Origin: Oscillospiraceae bacterium
GTDB taxonomy: Bacteria > Bacillota > Clostridia > Oscillospirales > Ruminococcaceae
DNA: 52,706 bases
Reading direction: 5' to 3'
Assembly (NCBI GenBank): GCA_020024155.1
Contig: JAHHUE010000004.1
Span: 1-52,706, forward strand
Shown: piece by piece, positions 41,298 through 50,322 of the stretch
How positions within the stretch are numbered: the first letter of the stretch is position 1
Layout of the letters: every line of letters begins with the position of its first letter
Program-made: the position numbers and the translations under genes
The notes under the pieces: model-generated
Seen by the model: the letters and a program-made list of their open reading frames with translations, nothing else
Databases searched by the model: none
What the model was told of the DNA's origin: nothing

Positions 41298-41462
41298 TTA
41301 TTTATGTTCTTTTATATACTTATAAATATTGATAAAGCTTAGTAATCCACTGCCAACAATGTGGATAATAAGAAATGGAGAACCCAATAAGCATACGGTT
41401 ATAGAACCTATCAATGTAATTATTACTCCGGCTATTGACCAATATAATCCTTTTTTATCCAT
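41298..41462 (-). CDS. Small membrane protein (54 aa)
   Basis: A short ORF starting ATG with GAGGGT at 7 bases upstream. The product begins MDKKGLYWSIAGVIITLIGS and ends YKYIKEHK. Two hydrophobic segments (about residues 7-26 and 29-46) separated by a Gly-Ser-Pro turn predict a hairpin in the membrane with both ends inside. The clear ribosome site, charged ends and following hairpin argue for a real gene. No family recognised. Confidence 0.6.
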   Translation of the reverse strand: MDKKGLYWSIAGVIITLIGSITVCLLGSPFLIIHIVGSGLLSFINIYKYIKEHK

Positions 41463-41744
41463 AGATTTACCCTCTTAAAATGATAGTTTATCTAATATAT
41501 ATGTTAAGTGTATTATATTTTTCAAAATTTAGATTGTCAAGTAATATATGGGATATGTAATCGTATGAGGGTAAAATCATATATAATTTATAATAAAAAA
41601 CATAAAACTATACAACAATAAAAACTGTACCAAAACATAACTGTTTATACACAAAAGAAATAGTTTTCGTATCGAAAATAAATCACAAAGTGAGCTTATG
41701 AAACAAATTAAAATGTGTGAATTTTTTTTGAATATAAGATAATA
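41463..41744. other. AT-rich intergenic stretch
   Basis: No ORF or strong dyad seen. It lies between the start of the small membrane gene and the end of the nicotinate phosphoribosyltransferase gene, whose terminator is not obvious here. Confidence 0.5.
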
Positions 41745-43208
41745 TTATTGATTTTCTTTGAGTAATCTTACTTGTTCGCTCCAAAGTTTATGAGAGTAAT
41801 CAACATAATATTGATGTGGATATTCAAGGCGTTTAAGCTCCTCCCAAAGAGTATCAAGTTGTTGGTTGGTATAATCTTTTATCTCGTTTAAAGAAGGGCT
41901 GTTATATACCTTTTTGCCGTCTTTGAATATAGGTATAAGCAACGGCTGTATATCTATATTTGTAAGTGTTTGAGTTTTCCAAGGTTCTGTTGGAGAGAAA
42001 ATAGTTATTTCGTTTTTATTTTCAACAACTTCATCATATATAGCAACATAGTCAGCAAGAGCCTTGCCTGTATCTTTTGAGAATATACGATAAACTTGTT
42101 TTAAATATGGAAGTGTTACTTTTTCTATACTTGCACTGATTTTAATTTTTGGAGTATAGCTGCCGTCTTTGTTTTTGATAGCTACAAGCTTGTATACACC
42201 ACCAAGAACAGGAGTTGTCTTGCTTGTAATTAAACATTCGCCAACACCAAAAGAGTCAATTTTTGCGTCATTAACAAGTAATTCTCTTATTATGTGTTCA
42301 TCAAGGGCATTAGATGCAATGATTTTTACATCGCTGTAACCAGCATTATCCAGCATTTTTCTTGCTTTTTTTGAAAGATATGAAATATCACCACTGTCTA
42401 TTCTTACGCCAATTGGTCGTTTGCCAAGAGGTTTTAAAACTTCGTCAAAAACTTTTATTGCGTTTGGAAGTCCACTTTTTAAAACATTATATGTATCAAT
42501 TAAAAGTACAGTGCTGTCAGGATATATCTGTGCATAAGCTTTAAAAGCTTCGTATTCACTGTCAAACATTTGCACCCAGCTATGAGCCATTGTACCAGAG
42601 GCAGGAATACCCATATCTCTTTCCATCATAGCATTTGATGATGAAACACATCCACCTATATAAGCAGCTCTTGTGCCGTAATTTGCAGCGTCAACACCTT
42701 GTGCACGTCTTGCACCAAATTCCTGTACAGGTCTGCCCATTGCACTGCGAACAATTCTGTTTGCTTTTGTTGCTATAAGTGTTTGATGGTTCATAAGAAT
42801 AAGCAAAGTTGTTTCAAGCAATTGAGCCTGAACAACTGGACCTTCAACAACAAACATTGGTTCTTTTGGAAAAACCGGTGTGCCTTCTTTCATAGACCAT
42901 ACATTGCAGGCAAATTTAAAGTCAGCAAGATAATCTAAAAAAGCTTTGCTGAACATATTTTTGCTTTCAAGATATGCAATATCTTCTTTTGTAAATTTTA
43001 AGTTTTCAAGATAATCAATAGCTTGCTCCAAACCACAGAAAATGGAAAAACCTCCGTTATCCGGCACTTTTCGATAAAAAATATCGTAAACACCTATAAC
43101 ATCTTTTTGCTTGCTTTCCAAAAATCCATTTGCCATAGTAAGTTCGTAAAAATCTGTAAGTATAGTGAGATTTCTTGGGTCTTCAATGCTGAATAAGGAA
43201 TTTTTCAT
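41745..43208 (-). CDS. pncB: Nicotinate phosphoribosyltransferase (487 aa)
   Basis: Converts nicotinate and PRPP to nicotinate mononucleotide in NAD salvage. The family features are present: LTDFYELTMANGFLESKQKD, EFGARRAQGVDAANYGTRAA, IDTYNVLKSG and GVRIDSGDISYLSKKARKML. The length fits the Gram-positive type. GGAGAGG precedes the start, which lies 26 bases inside the end of the upstream gene, so translation is probably coupled. It is the last gene of the D,D-carboxypeptidase / papain-like / pncB unit, an unexpected mix of wall and NAD functions. Confidence 0.96.
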   Translation of the reverse strand: MKNSLFSIEDPRNLTILTDFYELTMANGFLESKQKDVIGVYDIFYRKVPDNGGFSIFCGLEQAIDYLENLKFTKEDIAYLESKNMFSKAFLDYLADFKFACNVWSMKEGTPVFPKEPMFVVEGPVVQAQLLETTLLILMNHQTLIATKANRIVRSAMGRPVQEFGARRAQGVDAANYGTRAAYIGGCVSSSNAMMERDMGIPASGTMAHSWVQMFDSEYEAFKAYAQIYPDSTVLLIDTYNVLKSGLPNAIKVFDEVLKPLGKRPIGVRIDSGDISYLSKKARKMLDNAGYSDVKIIASNALDEHIIRELLVNDAKIDSFGVGECLITSKTTPVLGGVYKLVAIKNKDGSYTPKIKISASIEKVTLPYLKQVYRIFSKDTGKALADYVAIYDEVVENKNEITIFSPTEPWKTQTLTNIDIQPLLIPIFKDGKKVYNSPSLNEIKDYTNQQLDTLWEELKRLEYPHQYYVDYSHKLWSEQVRLLKENQ

Positions 43209-43719
43209 AATTTAAAGCCTCTCCTTCATAAACTTTTTTAAAACCAAACTCAAAGAAGTCTTGTGGATAAACAAGTTCATAATCCTTGCCAAAATTAAGA
43301 CAGTTGTATAAAAGATATGCGACAAATGTACTGCATAAAAAATGATGCTTTCTCTTTAAAGAAATGCCCAGCATTGTTGGAATAATTCCAAGAATATTAT
43401 ACTTGTATTTCAGTGGAGCATCAATAAAAGGCTGCAAACGATTTTTTATGTCAGCAAGTTGTTCGCTTGTAACTGTTAATTCAAGAACACAGATTTCTGT
43501 GTGTGGAAACATATGAAAAAAGCCTTTGTTTACGCCTTCGGTTATAAAACCGGCAGGTAACATATACTTTGGATTTCTTCTTCCAAAAGAATAAAAAGTT
43601 TCAAGGGATATATCAAGTGCTAGTGATGCATGGCTATATTTTCTGCCTGTGTACAAACTGACAGCTTTTGCCATAATAGTATGAGATTTGCTTAGAATAA
43701 TATAAATTTTATGTTCCAT
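43183..43719 (-). CDS. Permuted papain-like (YiiX/NlpC-P60 type) protein (178 aa)
   Basis: Probable cysteine hydrolase or amidase-like fold of the permuted NlpC/P60 group: the His motif comes first (KYSHASLALD, about residue 30) and the Cys motif last (HHFLCSTFVAYLL, about residue 128). There is no signal peptide, so it is probably cytosolic. Substrates of this group may be lipids or peptides. The ribosome site is weak, and the gene lies 36 bases after the D,D-carboxypeptidase gene. It overlaps pncB by 26 bases. Confidence 0.7.
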   Translation of the reverse strand: MEHKIYIILSKSHTIMAKAVSLYTGRKYSHASLALDISLETFYSFGRRNPKYMLPAGFITEGVNKGFFHMFPHTEICVLELTVTSEQLADIKNRLQPFIDAPLKYKYNILGIIPTMLGISLKRKHHFLCSTFVAYLLYNCLNFGKDYELVYPQDFFEFGFKKVYEGEALNYEKFLIQH

Positions 43720-43755
43720 ATATTTTTAGTTATATTTTTGTCTGATAGTTATAGG

Positions 43756-45135
43756 CTATTTTGTTCTTCTGTGGATTTTTTGCATTTTTTCATATTTTTT
43801 TCCGAGATAAATTTGAAAAATTATAAATGATAAAATAAGCACAAGGGTTACAATAATAACAACTTTAAAGTATAGACTGTGCAAAGCTTCTTTAAATTTT
43901 TCAATTAAAAATATAATAAAATCTCTGTCATAGTCCTCGGCACAAACAAGGTCAGTTGTGCCAACAAGACTATCGGCAATATAATAGCTTACTGTACCTA
44001 TGGAATCTCCTGCTTTCACCGGAGCAGATACTTCTTTTGGAATATTATATATTTTTTGAAAACTGTTTTCTTCTGCACTGTTTGGTAAAACACTGTAAAC
44101 TGCTTCTTTTGGATAAAGCAAAAGACTGTCAGTATCTTTTGCGTATTTAAGTTTAACTTCTGTAACAGGAGCATCAAGGCTATTTGCAGGCTTTAAAGAA
44201 AATTCACCAAAGAAATAGTCCATAATCTTTGCAGTTGCCTCAAAGTGAGGAGATTCACTTGTTAAAGTGCTGCCGTCTGTAAAAGCACCCATAACAACAA
44301 GCAAATAGCTTTCTCCGTTTTTCTGGCAAACTGTAACAAAGTTGCTGCCGGCTTCTGGTAAAGAACCTGTTTTAAGCCCCTTTACATAGCTGCGATAAAA
44401 TGGAGATGATTTATTTTGCATTTTTATTGTTGTAAGTATATTATAAGGTGCATCGTGTCTTGTATTTGCAGGCATTTGATACATTGTTGTTGTTGCAATG
44501 TCCATAAAGCCTGGCATTTCATAACAAGCTTTGCCAATAAGATACATATCGTATGCAGTTGTATAGTGGTTATCTGTAAAAAGGCCGTGTGCGTTTGTAA
44601 AATTTGTATTTAATGCACCAAGTTTTTTGGCTTCTGTATTCATAAGCATATAAAAGTTTGACTTACTGCCCTTGCCTATATGGTCTGCAACCATACCAGC
44701 TGCTTCGTTAGCGCTTGGCAGCAACATTGCGTAAAGCAGTTGTCGCATAGACAAGGTTTCTCCTTTACGAATATCAGCAGTTGAACCGTTGTATCCGTAG
44801 ATTTCATCAAAAACTGTTTGTCTTGCAGTAACCGTAGTGCCGTCAAGGTCTTCTGTATATTTCATTGCAACATAAGAAGTCAACAACTTTGTAAGAGAAG
44901 CTGGAATAAGTGGTTTATCTGAGTTTTTCTCAAAAATAACTTCTCCGGTATCAAGGCTTACAAGAATGTAGCTTGCAACATTTAACTCAAAAGGCAATTC
45001 GTATCTGGCAGTAACTTTTGATGTAGCAGGAGCTTTTTCGCTTTCAGCAAATGTATTTAAAGGCAAAACTGTTGTAGAAAAAATCAATAGAAAAATCATT
45101 GAAAATAATATAAACTTTTTTTTCATTTTTTTCAT
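43756..45135 (-). CDS. D-alanyl-D-alanine carboxypeptidase, DacF/PBP5 family (459 aa)
   Basis: Secreted, membrane-anchored S11 peptidase that trims the terminal D-Ala of peptidoglycan stem peptides. It has a signal peptide (about 1-30) and the SxxK motif S80-L-T-K83, SxN S141-A-N, and KTG 255-257. A C-terminal PBP5-C-like beta domain (about 325-400) is followed by a C-terminal membrane helix (about 410-435). GGGAG lies about 10 bases before the ATG at 45135. It is similar in layout to sporulation-linked DacF, but a vegetative DacA role cannot be excluded. Confidence 0.92.
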   Translation of the reverse strand: MKKMKKKFILFSMIFLLIFSTTVLPLNTFAESEKAPATSKVTARYELPFELNVASYILVSLDTGEVIFEKNSDKPLIPASLTKLLTSYVAMKYTEDLDGTTVTARQTVFDEIYGYNGSTADIRKGETLSMRQLLYAMLLPSANEAAGMVADHIGKGSKSNFYMLMNTEAKKLGALNTNFTNAHGLFTDNHYTTAYDMYLIGKACYEMPGFMDIATTTMYQMPANTRHDAPYNILTTIKMQNKSSPFYRSYVKGLKTGSLPEAGSNFVTVCQKNGESYLLVVMGAFTDGSTLTSESPHFEATAKIMDYFFGEFSLKPANSLDAPVTEVKLKYAKDTDSLLLYPKEAVYSVLPNSAEENSFQKIYNIPKEVSAPVKAGDSIGTVSYYIADSLVGTTDLVCAEDYDRDFIIFLIEKFKEALHSLYFKVVIIVTLVLILSFIIFQIYLGKKYEKMQKIHRRTK

Positions 45136-45247
45136 TATGGACAATCTCCCTGAGATGTTATATTATATTAAAAGAATTGTGGAATATTTTATGCCCACAT
45201 TGAAAATAAATTATAGCATACAAATGTAAATAAATAAAGGAAAATAT

Positions 45248-45901
45248 ATGATATTTATTACCTCTGACACTCATGGCGAAATTGAAAGATTTGAAGATAA
45301 ACAATATAAGCAAATAAAAAGAGGGGATACCCTTATTATTTTGGGCGACTTTGGTTTTATTTGGAAAAACAGCAAAGAACAGAAAAAGTATCTTAAAAAG
45401 ATTTCAAAAATGCCATTTCGTACAATTTTTATAGATGGTTTAAACGAAGATTTTGAAACACTATCCACTTTTGAAACAACAAACTTTATGGGTGCAAAAG
45501 CAAGTGTTATTGCAAAGGATAAAATATTTTATATTCATCGTGGAGAGATTTTAGAACTTGATGACGCAAAAATTCTCTGCTTTGGTGGCAGTGATAGCTT
45601 TGAATTTGATATTTATTCTGATGAATATATGCCAACACAAAAGGATTTTGATAACTGTATTGCAAATTTGGAAAAACACAATTTTAGTGTTGACTATATT
45701 CTTACACATATACCAAGTGGAAATATAAGCAGATTTATAAATTTGGGCAGTTATACTATGAGTCCTCAAATGGATTTTTTTGATACCCTTGAAGATAAAG
45801 TTACATATAAAAAATGGTATTTTGGAAGTATGCATCAAGATAAATATATATCCTCAAAAGTACAAGGGATATATACAGATGTAAAACTTTTAGGAAAATA
45901 A
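45248..45901 (+). CDS. Metallophosphoesterase-like protein, degenerate site (217 aa)
   Basis: Calcineurin-like fold: SDTHG (residues 6-10) and GDFGF (33-37) keep the first metal motifs. The third motif, normally G-N-H-E/D, reads DGLNED, and the fifth, normally G-H-x-H, reads FGSMHQD, so two key metal or catalytic His/Asn positions are replaced; ILTHIPS keeps the fourth. It may be an altered or inactive member. AAAGGAA precedes the start. It is divergent from the D,D-carboxypeptidase gene and convergent with the 3D-domain gene. Confidence 0.8.
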   Translation: MIFITSDTHGEIERFEDKQYKQIKRGDTLIILGDFGFIWKNSKEQKKYLKKISKMPFRTIFIDGLNEDFETLSTFETTNFMGAKASVIAKDKIFYIHRGEILELDDAKILCFGGSDSFEFDIYSDEYMPTQKDFDNCIANLEKHNFSVDYILTHIPSGNISRFINLGSYTMSPQMDFFDTLEDKVTYKKWYFGSMHQDKYISSKVQGIYTDVKLLGK

Positions 45902-45915
45902 TAAATAATATATAA

Positions 45916-45942
45916 AAAAAGCACTTTTTAAAAGTGCTTTTT
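45916..45942. terminator. Bidirectional intrinsic terminator
   Basis: AAAAAGCACTTT / AAAGTGCTTTTT stem between convergent genes. Confidence 0.9.
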
Positions 45943-45955
45943 GTTTTGCCTATTT

Positions 45956-47002
45956 TTATAGAATATAGATATTAACTGCGTTTTTCCAGTTCAAGCTTGC
46001 CTCTTTGTAGCTGTCGTAGAATAAGTCCACACCAACACCACCGTCCATAAGAGATGCACCAGTATCTGTTGCAATTGCAAAACCATATACAAACTGACCA
46101 TCAGGGCTTGTTATATAAAGTTTTGAACCGTATGGAATTATATTTGGATTAACTGCAACAGTGCCGCAGTGTAAGCCAAGACCAGAAGAACCTCTGCCAT
46201 GAGATGCACTGTATCCTGTGGCAGGCACATTAGTTAAAACCTGTTTGTAACTGCTTGGCACGCCATTGTTTACTGTTACACCGGCAGGTGCTTCAAGAGG
46301 GGAAATAGGTTTATTTGAGTATTTAAGAACAACTCTGTTAACAGGCTCACGAATAACCTCAACCTTTGTTACAAGGCTGGATTCCATTTCTCCGTCTACA
46401 AAGCGTTCTCTGTAAGTTACAAGGTTTTTGCCGTTTGAACCTTCGTTAAGAACATATTGTCTTCTTTTAAAACGATAAGTAAGGCTGTTTTCCTTGTATT
46501 CTGTTTCAAAAGGAATAGTTTCTTCATACTGAGTGTCTTTATATTCAACGCGATAAACTCTTATTGCACTGTTCTCATCAATAGGAGAGTGCAAGCTTGG
46601 CTCTGTATAATCGTGTTCGCCAAGAAGTATACCTGCTGAAGAAAGACAGCTTTCAACTGTGCCAGAATGTACTTTTGCGTTGATAGTGTTTCCATCAACA
46701 GTGATTGGAACATCAAAAGGACTTTCTATTGTGATATTAGAGTATCCACCAGGAAAAGATGTGTATAAAACACGGTCATCGCTTTTTGGCTGAATGTTTG
46801 CTATTTCCAAAAGGTGTTCTTTGTTGGAAAATAAAGAGAGGATAGTTGTAGTACCCTCATTGTATTGTACTGTGACAATATTTAACAGGCTGTATAGGGC
46901 AAAACAACAAACTGACATTGCTGTTAAACATATTGCCATACAATAAAGGCGATATTTATTGCCTTTAATCATTGGCACAAATCTGCTTTTTATCTCTGCC
47001 AT
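45956..47002 (-). CDS. G5 and 3D domain wall protein, YabE-like (348 aa)
   Basis: Cell-wall-active protein. One N-terminal membrane helix (about 20-42) is followed by a DUF348-like segment (about 85-145, SPFDVPITVDGNTINAKVHS), a G5 domain (about 150-225) and a C-terminal 3D domain (about 258-348) with the three Asp residues around AIATDTGASLMDGGVGVDLF. This is the layout of YabE/Rpf-like lytic enzymes, which cleave peptidoglycan in growth, spore germination or resuscitation. GGAGA precedes the start. It is monocistronic. Confidence 0.9.
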   Translation of the reverse strand: MAEIKSRFVPMIKGNKYRLYCMAICLTAMSVCCFALYSLLNIVTVQYNEGTTTILSLFSNKEHLLEIANIQPKSDDRVLYTSFPGGYSNITIESPFDVPITVDGNTINAKVHSGTVESCLSSAGILLGEHDYTEPSLHSPIDENSAIRVYRVEYKDTQYEETIPFETEYKENSLTYRFKRRQYVLNEGSNGKNLVTYRERFVDGEMESSLVTKVEVIREPVNRVVLKYSNKPISPLEAPAGVTVNNGVPSSYKQVLTNVPATGYSASHGRGSSGLGLHCGTVAVNPNIIPYGSKLYITSPDGQFVYGFAIATDTGASLMDGGVGVDLFYDSYKEASLNWKNAVNIYIL

Positions 47003-47343
47003 ATAATCTCCTTCTTAAAAAATTGTTTTTTGATATAAAAATAAATTTTAACAAATTTTTATTTTTATGATTTTTTATGTTTGATTTCTTGATTTGATTT
47101 TGGTCAATAACAATTAAATCTAATCAAAAAAATATTTGCCGTTTTTAGCAACAGTGCATAGTATAACATTTTAGAGGTGTAAAAGTCAAAAAAAATAGGG
47201 TATTTTCGTCAATATGCACAAAGTATAGCCAATATATGACTAAACAACAGTTTTTAGTTCTTTATTTACATATTAAATTTTGTACACAATTACATATAGA
47301 AAAAAGTTATATGTCTTTTCAAATGGTATTTTTAATTGGTTAT
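47003..47343. other. AT-rich divergent intergenic region
   Basis: No ORF. It contains a first copy of TGCATAGTATA (47155-47165) without a matching -35; the second copy, at 47362-47372, belongs to the sigma-K-like promoter. No riboswitch-like fold was recognised. Confidence 0.5.
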
Positions 47344-47372
47344 CACAAAAAAATTGATGTCTGCATAGTATA
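47344..47372 (+). promoter_or_regulatory. Sigma-K-like promoter of the Cys-rich gene
   Basis: CACA (47344-47347), 16-base spacer, CATAGTATA (47364-47372): a full match to the mother-cell sigma-K pattern mACm-N16-CATAnnnTA. The -10 could also partly serve sigma-E. It lies about 53 bases before the start codon. Confidence 0.65.
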
Positions 47373-47425
47373 TAGATAACAGGCGATAAATCAAAAAAAT
47401 CAAATTACTTATGGAGGCAATTATT

Positions 47426-48202
47426 ATGGCATGTCAATCAAATAATTCTAAAGATTTTATAATGGAAAACAAACAAAAATTTGGTATTACAGACTGTTCT
47501 TTGTCAACAGAATGGCTTGATATTTGTGCAAAAAATGTTAGATTTATTGCATCAAGAAGAATAGATGAAACTATAACTTTACCAAGTATGAGCACATTTA
47601 TTAACAGTTGTACAGGTCTTGTTGATACAGCAACTGGTCTAGACACAAAATTTGCATCATTGCGTATCACTCACGCACAGGAAGAACTTGTTGACTGCGA
47701 TACAGATAACCCTGGTGTAAAAGTTACAATCAGAGGTCAGATTATTGTGCGTACAAATCCTCGCAACCCACATTGTCCACCTTCTTATATGGCAATTCCT
47801 GTTGAACTTGTAAGCGAAGTTATTTACGATTTCTACTCAACATCAACTGGTTGCAGAGTAAGATGCCTTAAAAACGAACTTCCTATGATTGACGGTTCTT
47901 GTATGGTTATTAACCTTAATTGCAGAATTTATAAAGAAGTTTGTCAGGGTCGTTCAAGATATGTGGCACAAGTACAGGGTACTGTTATTGATAAATTATG
48001 GAAAAATGAGAACATCTGGGTTGAAGGCATACGCCCATATTCAAAATCATCTATAACAGTTTGCGATACATTCAGCAGAGATTTTTGTTCTGCAGGTTGT
48101 GCTTGCGATGATGATTATGTAAAAATGGAAGCAAAACCAACAGTAAATGATTGCCAAAAATCTCAAAACGATAATTATGATGATATGTGCGATTGTGAAT
48201 AA
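47426..48202 (+). CDS. Cys-rich protein, candidate spore coat/exosporium component (258 aa)
   Basis: I do not recognise a named family. The protein has 18 cysteines in 258 residues, including the tail CSAGCACDDDYVK and the acidic end DDMCDCE. A middle region rich in beta-type sequence (VKVTIRGQIIVRTNPRNPHC; YVAQVQGTVIDKLW) suggests a folded domain. No signal peptide or membrane segment is present, as expected for a mother-cell coat protein. The Met at 47426 was chosen for GGAGG eight bases upstream. The sigma-K-like promoter supports late mother-cell expression, and cross-linking via disulfides would fit a coat or exosporium role; both are inferences. Confidence 0.75.
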   Translation: MACQSNNSKDFIMENKQKFGITDCSLSTEWLDICAKNVRFIASRRIDETITLPSMSTFINSCTGLVDTATGLDTKFASLRITHAQEELVDCDTDNPGVKVTIRGQIIVRTNPRNPHCPPSYMAIPVELVSEVIYDFYSTSTGCRVRCLKNELPMIDGSCMVINLNCRIYKEVCQGRSRYVAQVQGTVIDKLWKNENIWVEGIRPYSKSSITVCDTFSRDFCSAGCACDDDYVKMEAKPTVNDCQKSQNDNYDDMCDCE

Positions 48203-48267
48203 TTATATATAATATAAATATATATAAATATAGTACATAATATTGTATTATTATAATAGTATAAAAG

Positions 48268-48305
48268 AAAAAGTAAGGTGTGGTTTTTACCATACCTTAC
48301 TTTTT
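48268..48305. terminator. Bidirectional intrinsic terminator
   Basis: AAAAAGTAAGGTGTGGT pairs with ACCATACCTTACTTTTT (one mismatch), between convergent genes. Confidence 0.9.
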
Positions 48306-48324
48306 TATTAAGTAATATGTGTTT

Positions 48325-49209
48325 TTAATTTATTGTAACACCTGTTTCATAACTTTTATTGCCAATATCTTCAAGCAGGTCGTTAATAGAGTATTCGCCA
48401 TTGAAAAACATTAAACCCACCTCTATATAATTAGCAGACATTTGATTTGCAATTTCAAAAAGCTGTTGTATGTCACTTATACAGAAAAATCCCGTTGCGT
48501 TATTACGCCATATAGCAATATTATCTATATTTTCACGGCAAGGCTGCATATGGCTTAAAATAAAGCCATTATCCATTTTTAAAAGTTTTTCTGCAAACAT
48601 AGCAACAATGCGTTTTGAATTATGTTTAACAAGTAAAGTGTTTTTTATTGATTTAAAGTCTTTAAATGCCTGCAAATATTCATCGCGATTATACTGTTCT
48701 TCCGGATAAGTTGCCTCAACGGCTTGTTTAAACAAAGTCACAATTTGGTCTATATACATTTTTTTTATTTCAGGAAAATACTCATCAGGAGAAGCTGCCC
48801 AGTTTCCTGTTTCTGCGTGGGAAATAATACTGTCCAAACTGCTTTCAAAAAAAGCGTGACCATGCTCTCTGTTAAATGGGTTGCCATAAGCAGTTGTAAC
48901 ATAATTTATGTATGGATGCAAAATACTGTCAAGTGAATAGTGACACAAAAAACCAAGACAAAAATCTTTTTGAGCATTTGTTTGGGCATATCTGAAAAGA
49001 TTTTGCAAAAAAAGACCTGTTTTTTCGTTGTGCATTTTTGTGCCAAGAGCAGACAAATGTACCTTGCTTAACGGACTATACATTCTGTGAAAAAATAAAG
49101 GGTCAGGCCCGTTACAGCCAAGCATAAATGTTTCATAATTTCGTGGTTTATAATTTGCTATATTTAAAGCGCATTTAGCATTAAATTTATGTGCATAGCT
49201 ATCAGGCAT
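48325..49209 (-). CDS. Zinc-dependent phospholipase C-like protein (294 aa)
   Basis: Helical protein of the zinc-dependent phospholipase C / S1-P1-like fold (PF00882 type). Conserved metal-site segments are visible: FMLGCNGPDPLFFHRMYSPL, FCLGFLCHYSLDSILHPYIN and NREHGHAFFESSLDSII. It lacks a signal peptide, unlike the secreted clostridial alpha-toxins, so it is probably an intracellular housekeeping relative with an unknown substrate. AAAGGAG precedes the start. Confidence 0.85.
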   Translation of the reverse strand: MPDSYAHKFNAKCALNIANYKPRNYETFMLGCNGPDPLFFHRMYSPLSKVHLSALGTKMHNEKTGLFLQNLFRYAQTNAQKDFCLGFLCHYSLDSILHPYINYVTTAYGNPFNREHGHAFFESSLDSIISHAETGNWAASPDEYFPEIKKMYIDQIVTLFKQAVEATYPEEQYNRDEYLQAFKDFKSIKNTLLVKHNSKRIVAMFAEKLLKMDNGFILSHMQPCRENIDNIAIWRNNATGFFCISDIQQLFEIANQMSANYIEVGLMFFNGEYSINDLLEDIGNKSYETGVTIN

Positions 49210-49547
49210 AAAATTTCTCCTTTACAACATAAATTTTTGTGTATCAAAATAAAAATACAATGTTAGAAAATAATATCTGTGCTTTTTGTTGTGTTGCAAT
49301 AAAATATATTAAAACAATCAATAATTACAATATTATAAATTTTTGCTAATTTATTGAAAATTTAGAAAATAAAAATATATGATATATATATTATCATTAT
49401 ATATTAAATTTTGTAAAAAAAATAGTAAATTTATAAAATAAATATAAAAAGCTGATTTGCACCATTTTATCTAGTTTGTTATATGCTATAATAAATTCAA
49501 TAAGGTTGCCAATTAAAAATCTAATATTTAAACACAAAGAAAAATAT
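49210..49547. other. AT-rich intergenic stretch
   Basis: Extremely A/T-rich with no ORF. A TATAAT with poor -35 context occurs near 49488 and may be the old promoter of the methyltransferase pseudogene. Confidence 0.45.
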
Positions 49548-50211
49548 ATGGAAAAATATTAAAAAGTGTATAATAAAATGCATAAACAAGTTCATAGTAG
49601 AAATTTTCAATAGAGCTCTGATGAACTTTCTCAGATTTTACAAGATGTAATTTTAAGATAAAAATACAGATAATATTTTAGAAATACGGTGTGGCGAGAG
49701 TAGAGATGCTTTTTGGTTGTTAGAGTATAACTATAATGTTTTATGCAGTGATGATTCAAAATAAACCATAGATTATTGTAAAAAGAAAAACAATATTTTT
49801 AGATTATTTTATCCAACTATATGGGTGTAAAGATGAAACTTCAAAATCTGTTGATTTAATCTATTCAATTGCAGTTATCCATATGTTAGTTAAACAAGAA
49901 AACCGTAATAATTTTTTATCGTTTATTAAAAATCACATTATAGATTATGGATATGGATTAATTTTAACTATGAGAAATGACGAAATAGAAATGTTCAGAT
50001 GTAACAAAAGCTTTTGATGATGTTAAAAGAATACATTAAGAAAGCCAAAAGGAAATTTATATAGCTACAATAAGTTGAAGAACAACGGTTAATTTTTGTA
50101 AATTTGAAAAATAAATTAGTGATAATGGATTATATAATGTAAAAAGGTATAACAAGTATCATTACAAATTTTCCTAAAATTATGTATGTTCTAGTAAAAA
50201 ATATAGTATAG
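49548..50211 (+). pseudogene. Class I SAM-dependent methyltransferase, heavily decayed
   Basis: Across shifting frames the region reads as a small class I methyltransferase: a start MEKY, the SAM motif remnant ILEIRCGESRDAFWLLEYNY (normally ILEIGCGEGRDAF), SVDLIYSIAVIHMLVKQENR, IKNHIIDYGYGLILTMRNDE and the end IITNFPKIMYVLV. There are many stops (the first at 49560) and several frame changes. No residual ORF above 60 codons remains, so the gene is an old relic compared with the other two pseudogenes. Confidence 0.8.
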
Positions 50212-50235
50212 TTAAAAATTATTTAATATAAAAAC

Positions 50236-50278
50236 AAAAACGGCAGTTAGAGCAATAAAAGCTCTGTCTGCCGTTTTT
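50236..50278 (-). terminator. Terminator of the P-type-ATPase-like gene
   Basis: AAAAACGGCAG / CTGCCGTTTTT outer stem with an inner AGAGC/GCTCT stem. Confidence 0.9.
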
Positions 50279-50322
50279 TACTTTACTGTTTTATGTCTGC
50301 TATGACATTTATTAAAGCATTT

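Noticed and set aside
47003..47425. Riboswitch or structured RNA in the long leader of the Cys-rich gene
   Set aside because: No paired stems with conserved-looking GC cores were seen; the region is uniformly A/T-rich and the promoter lies close to the gene.
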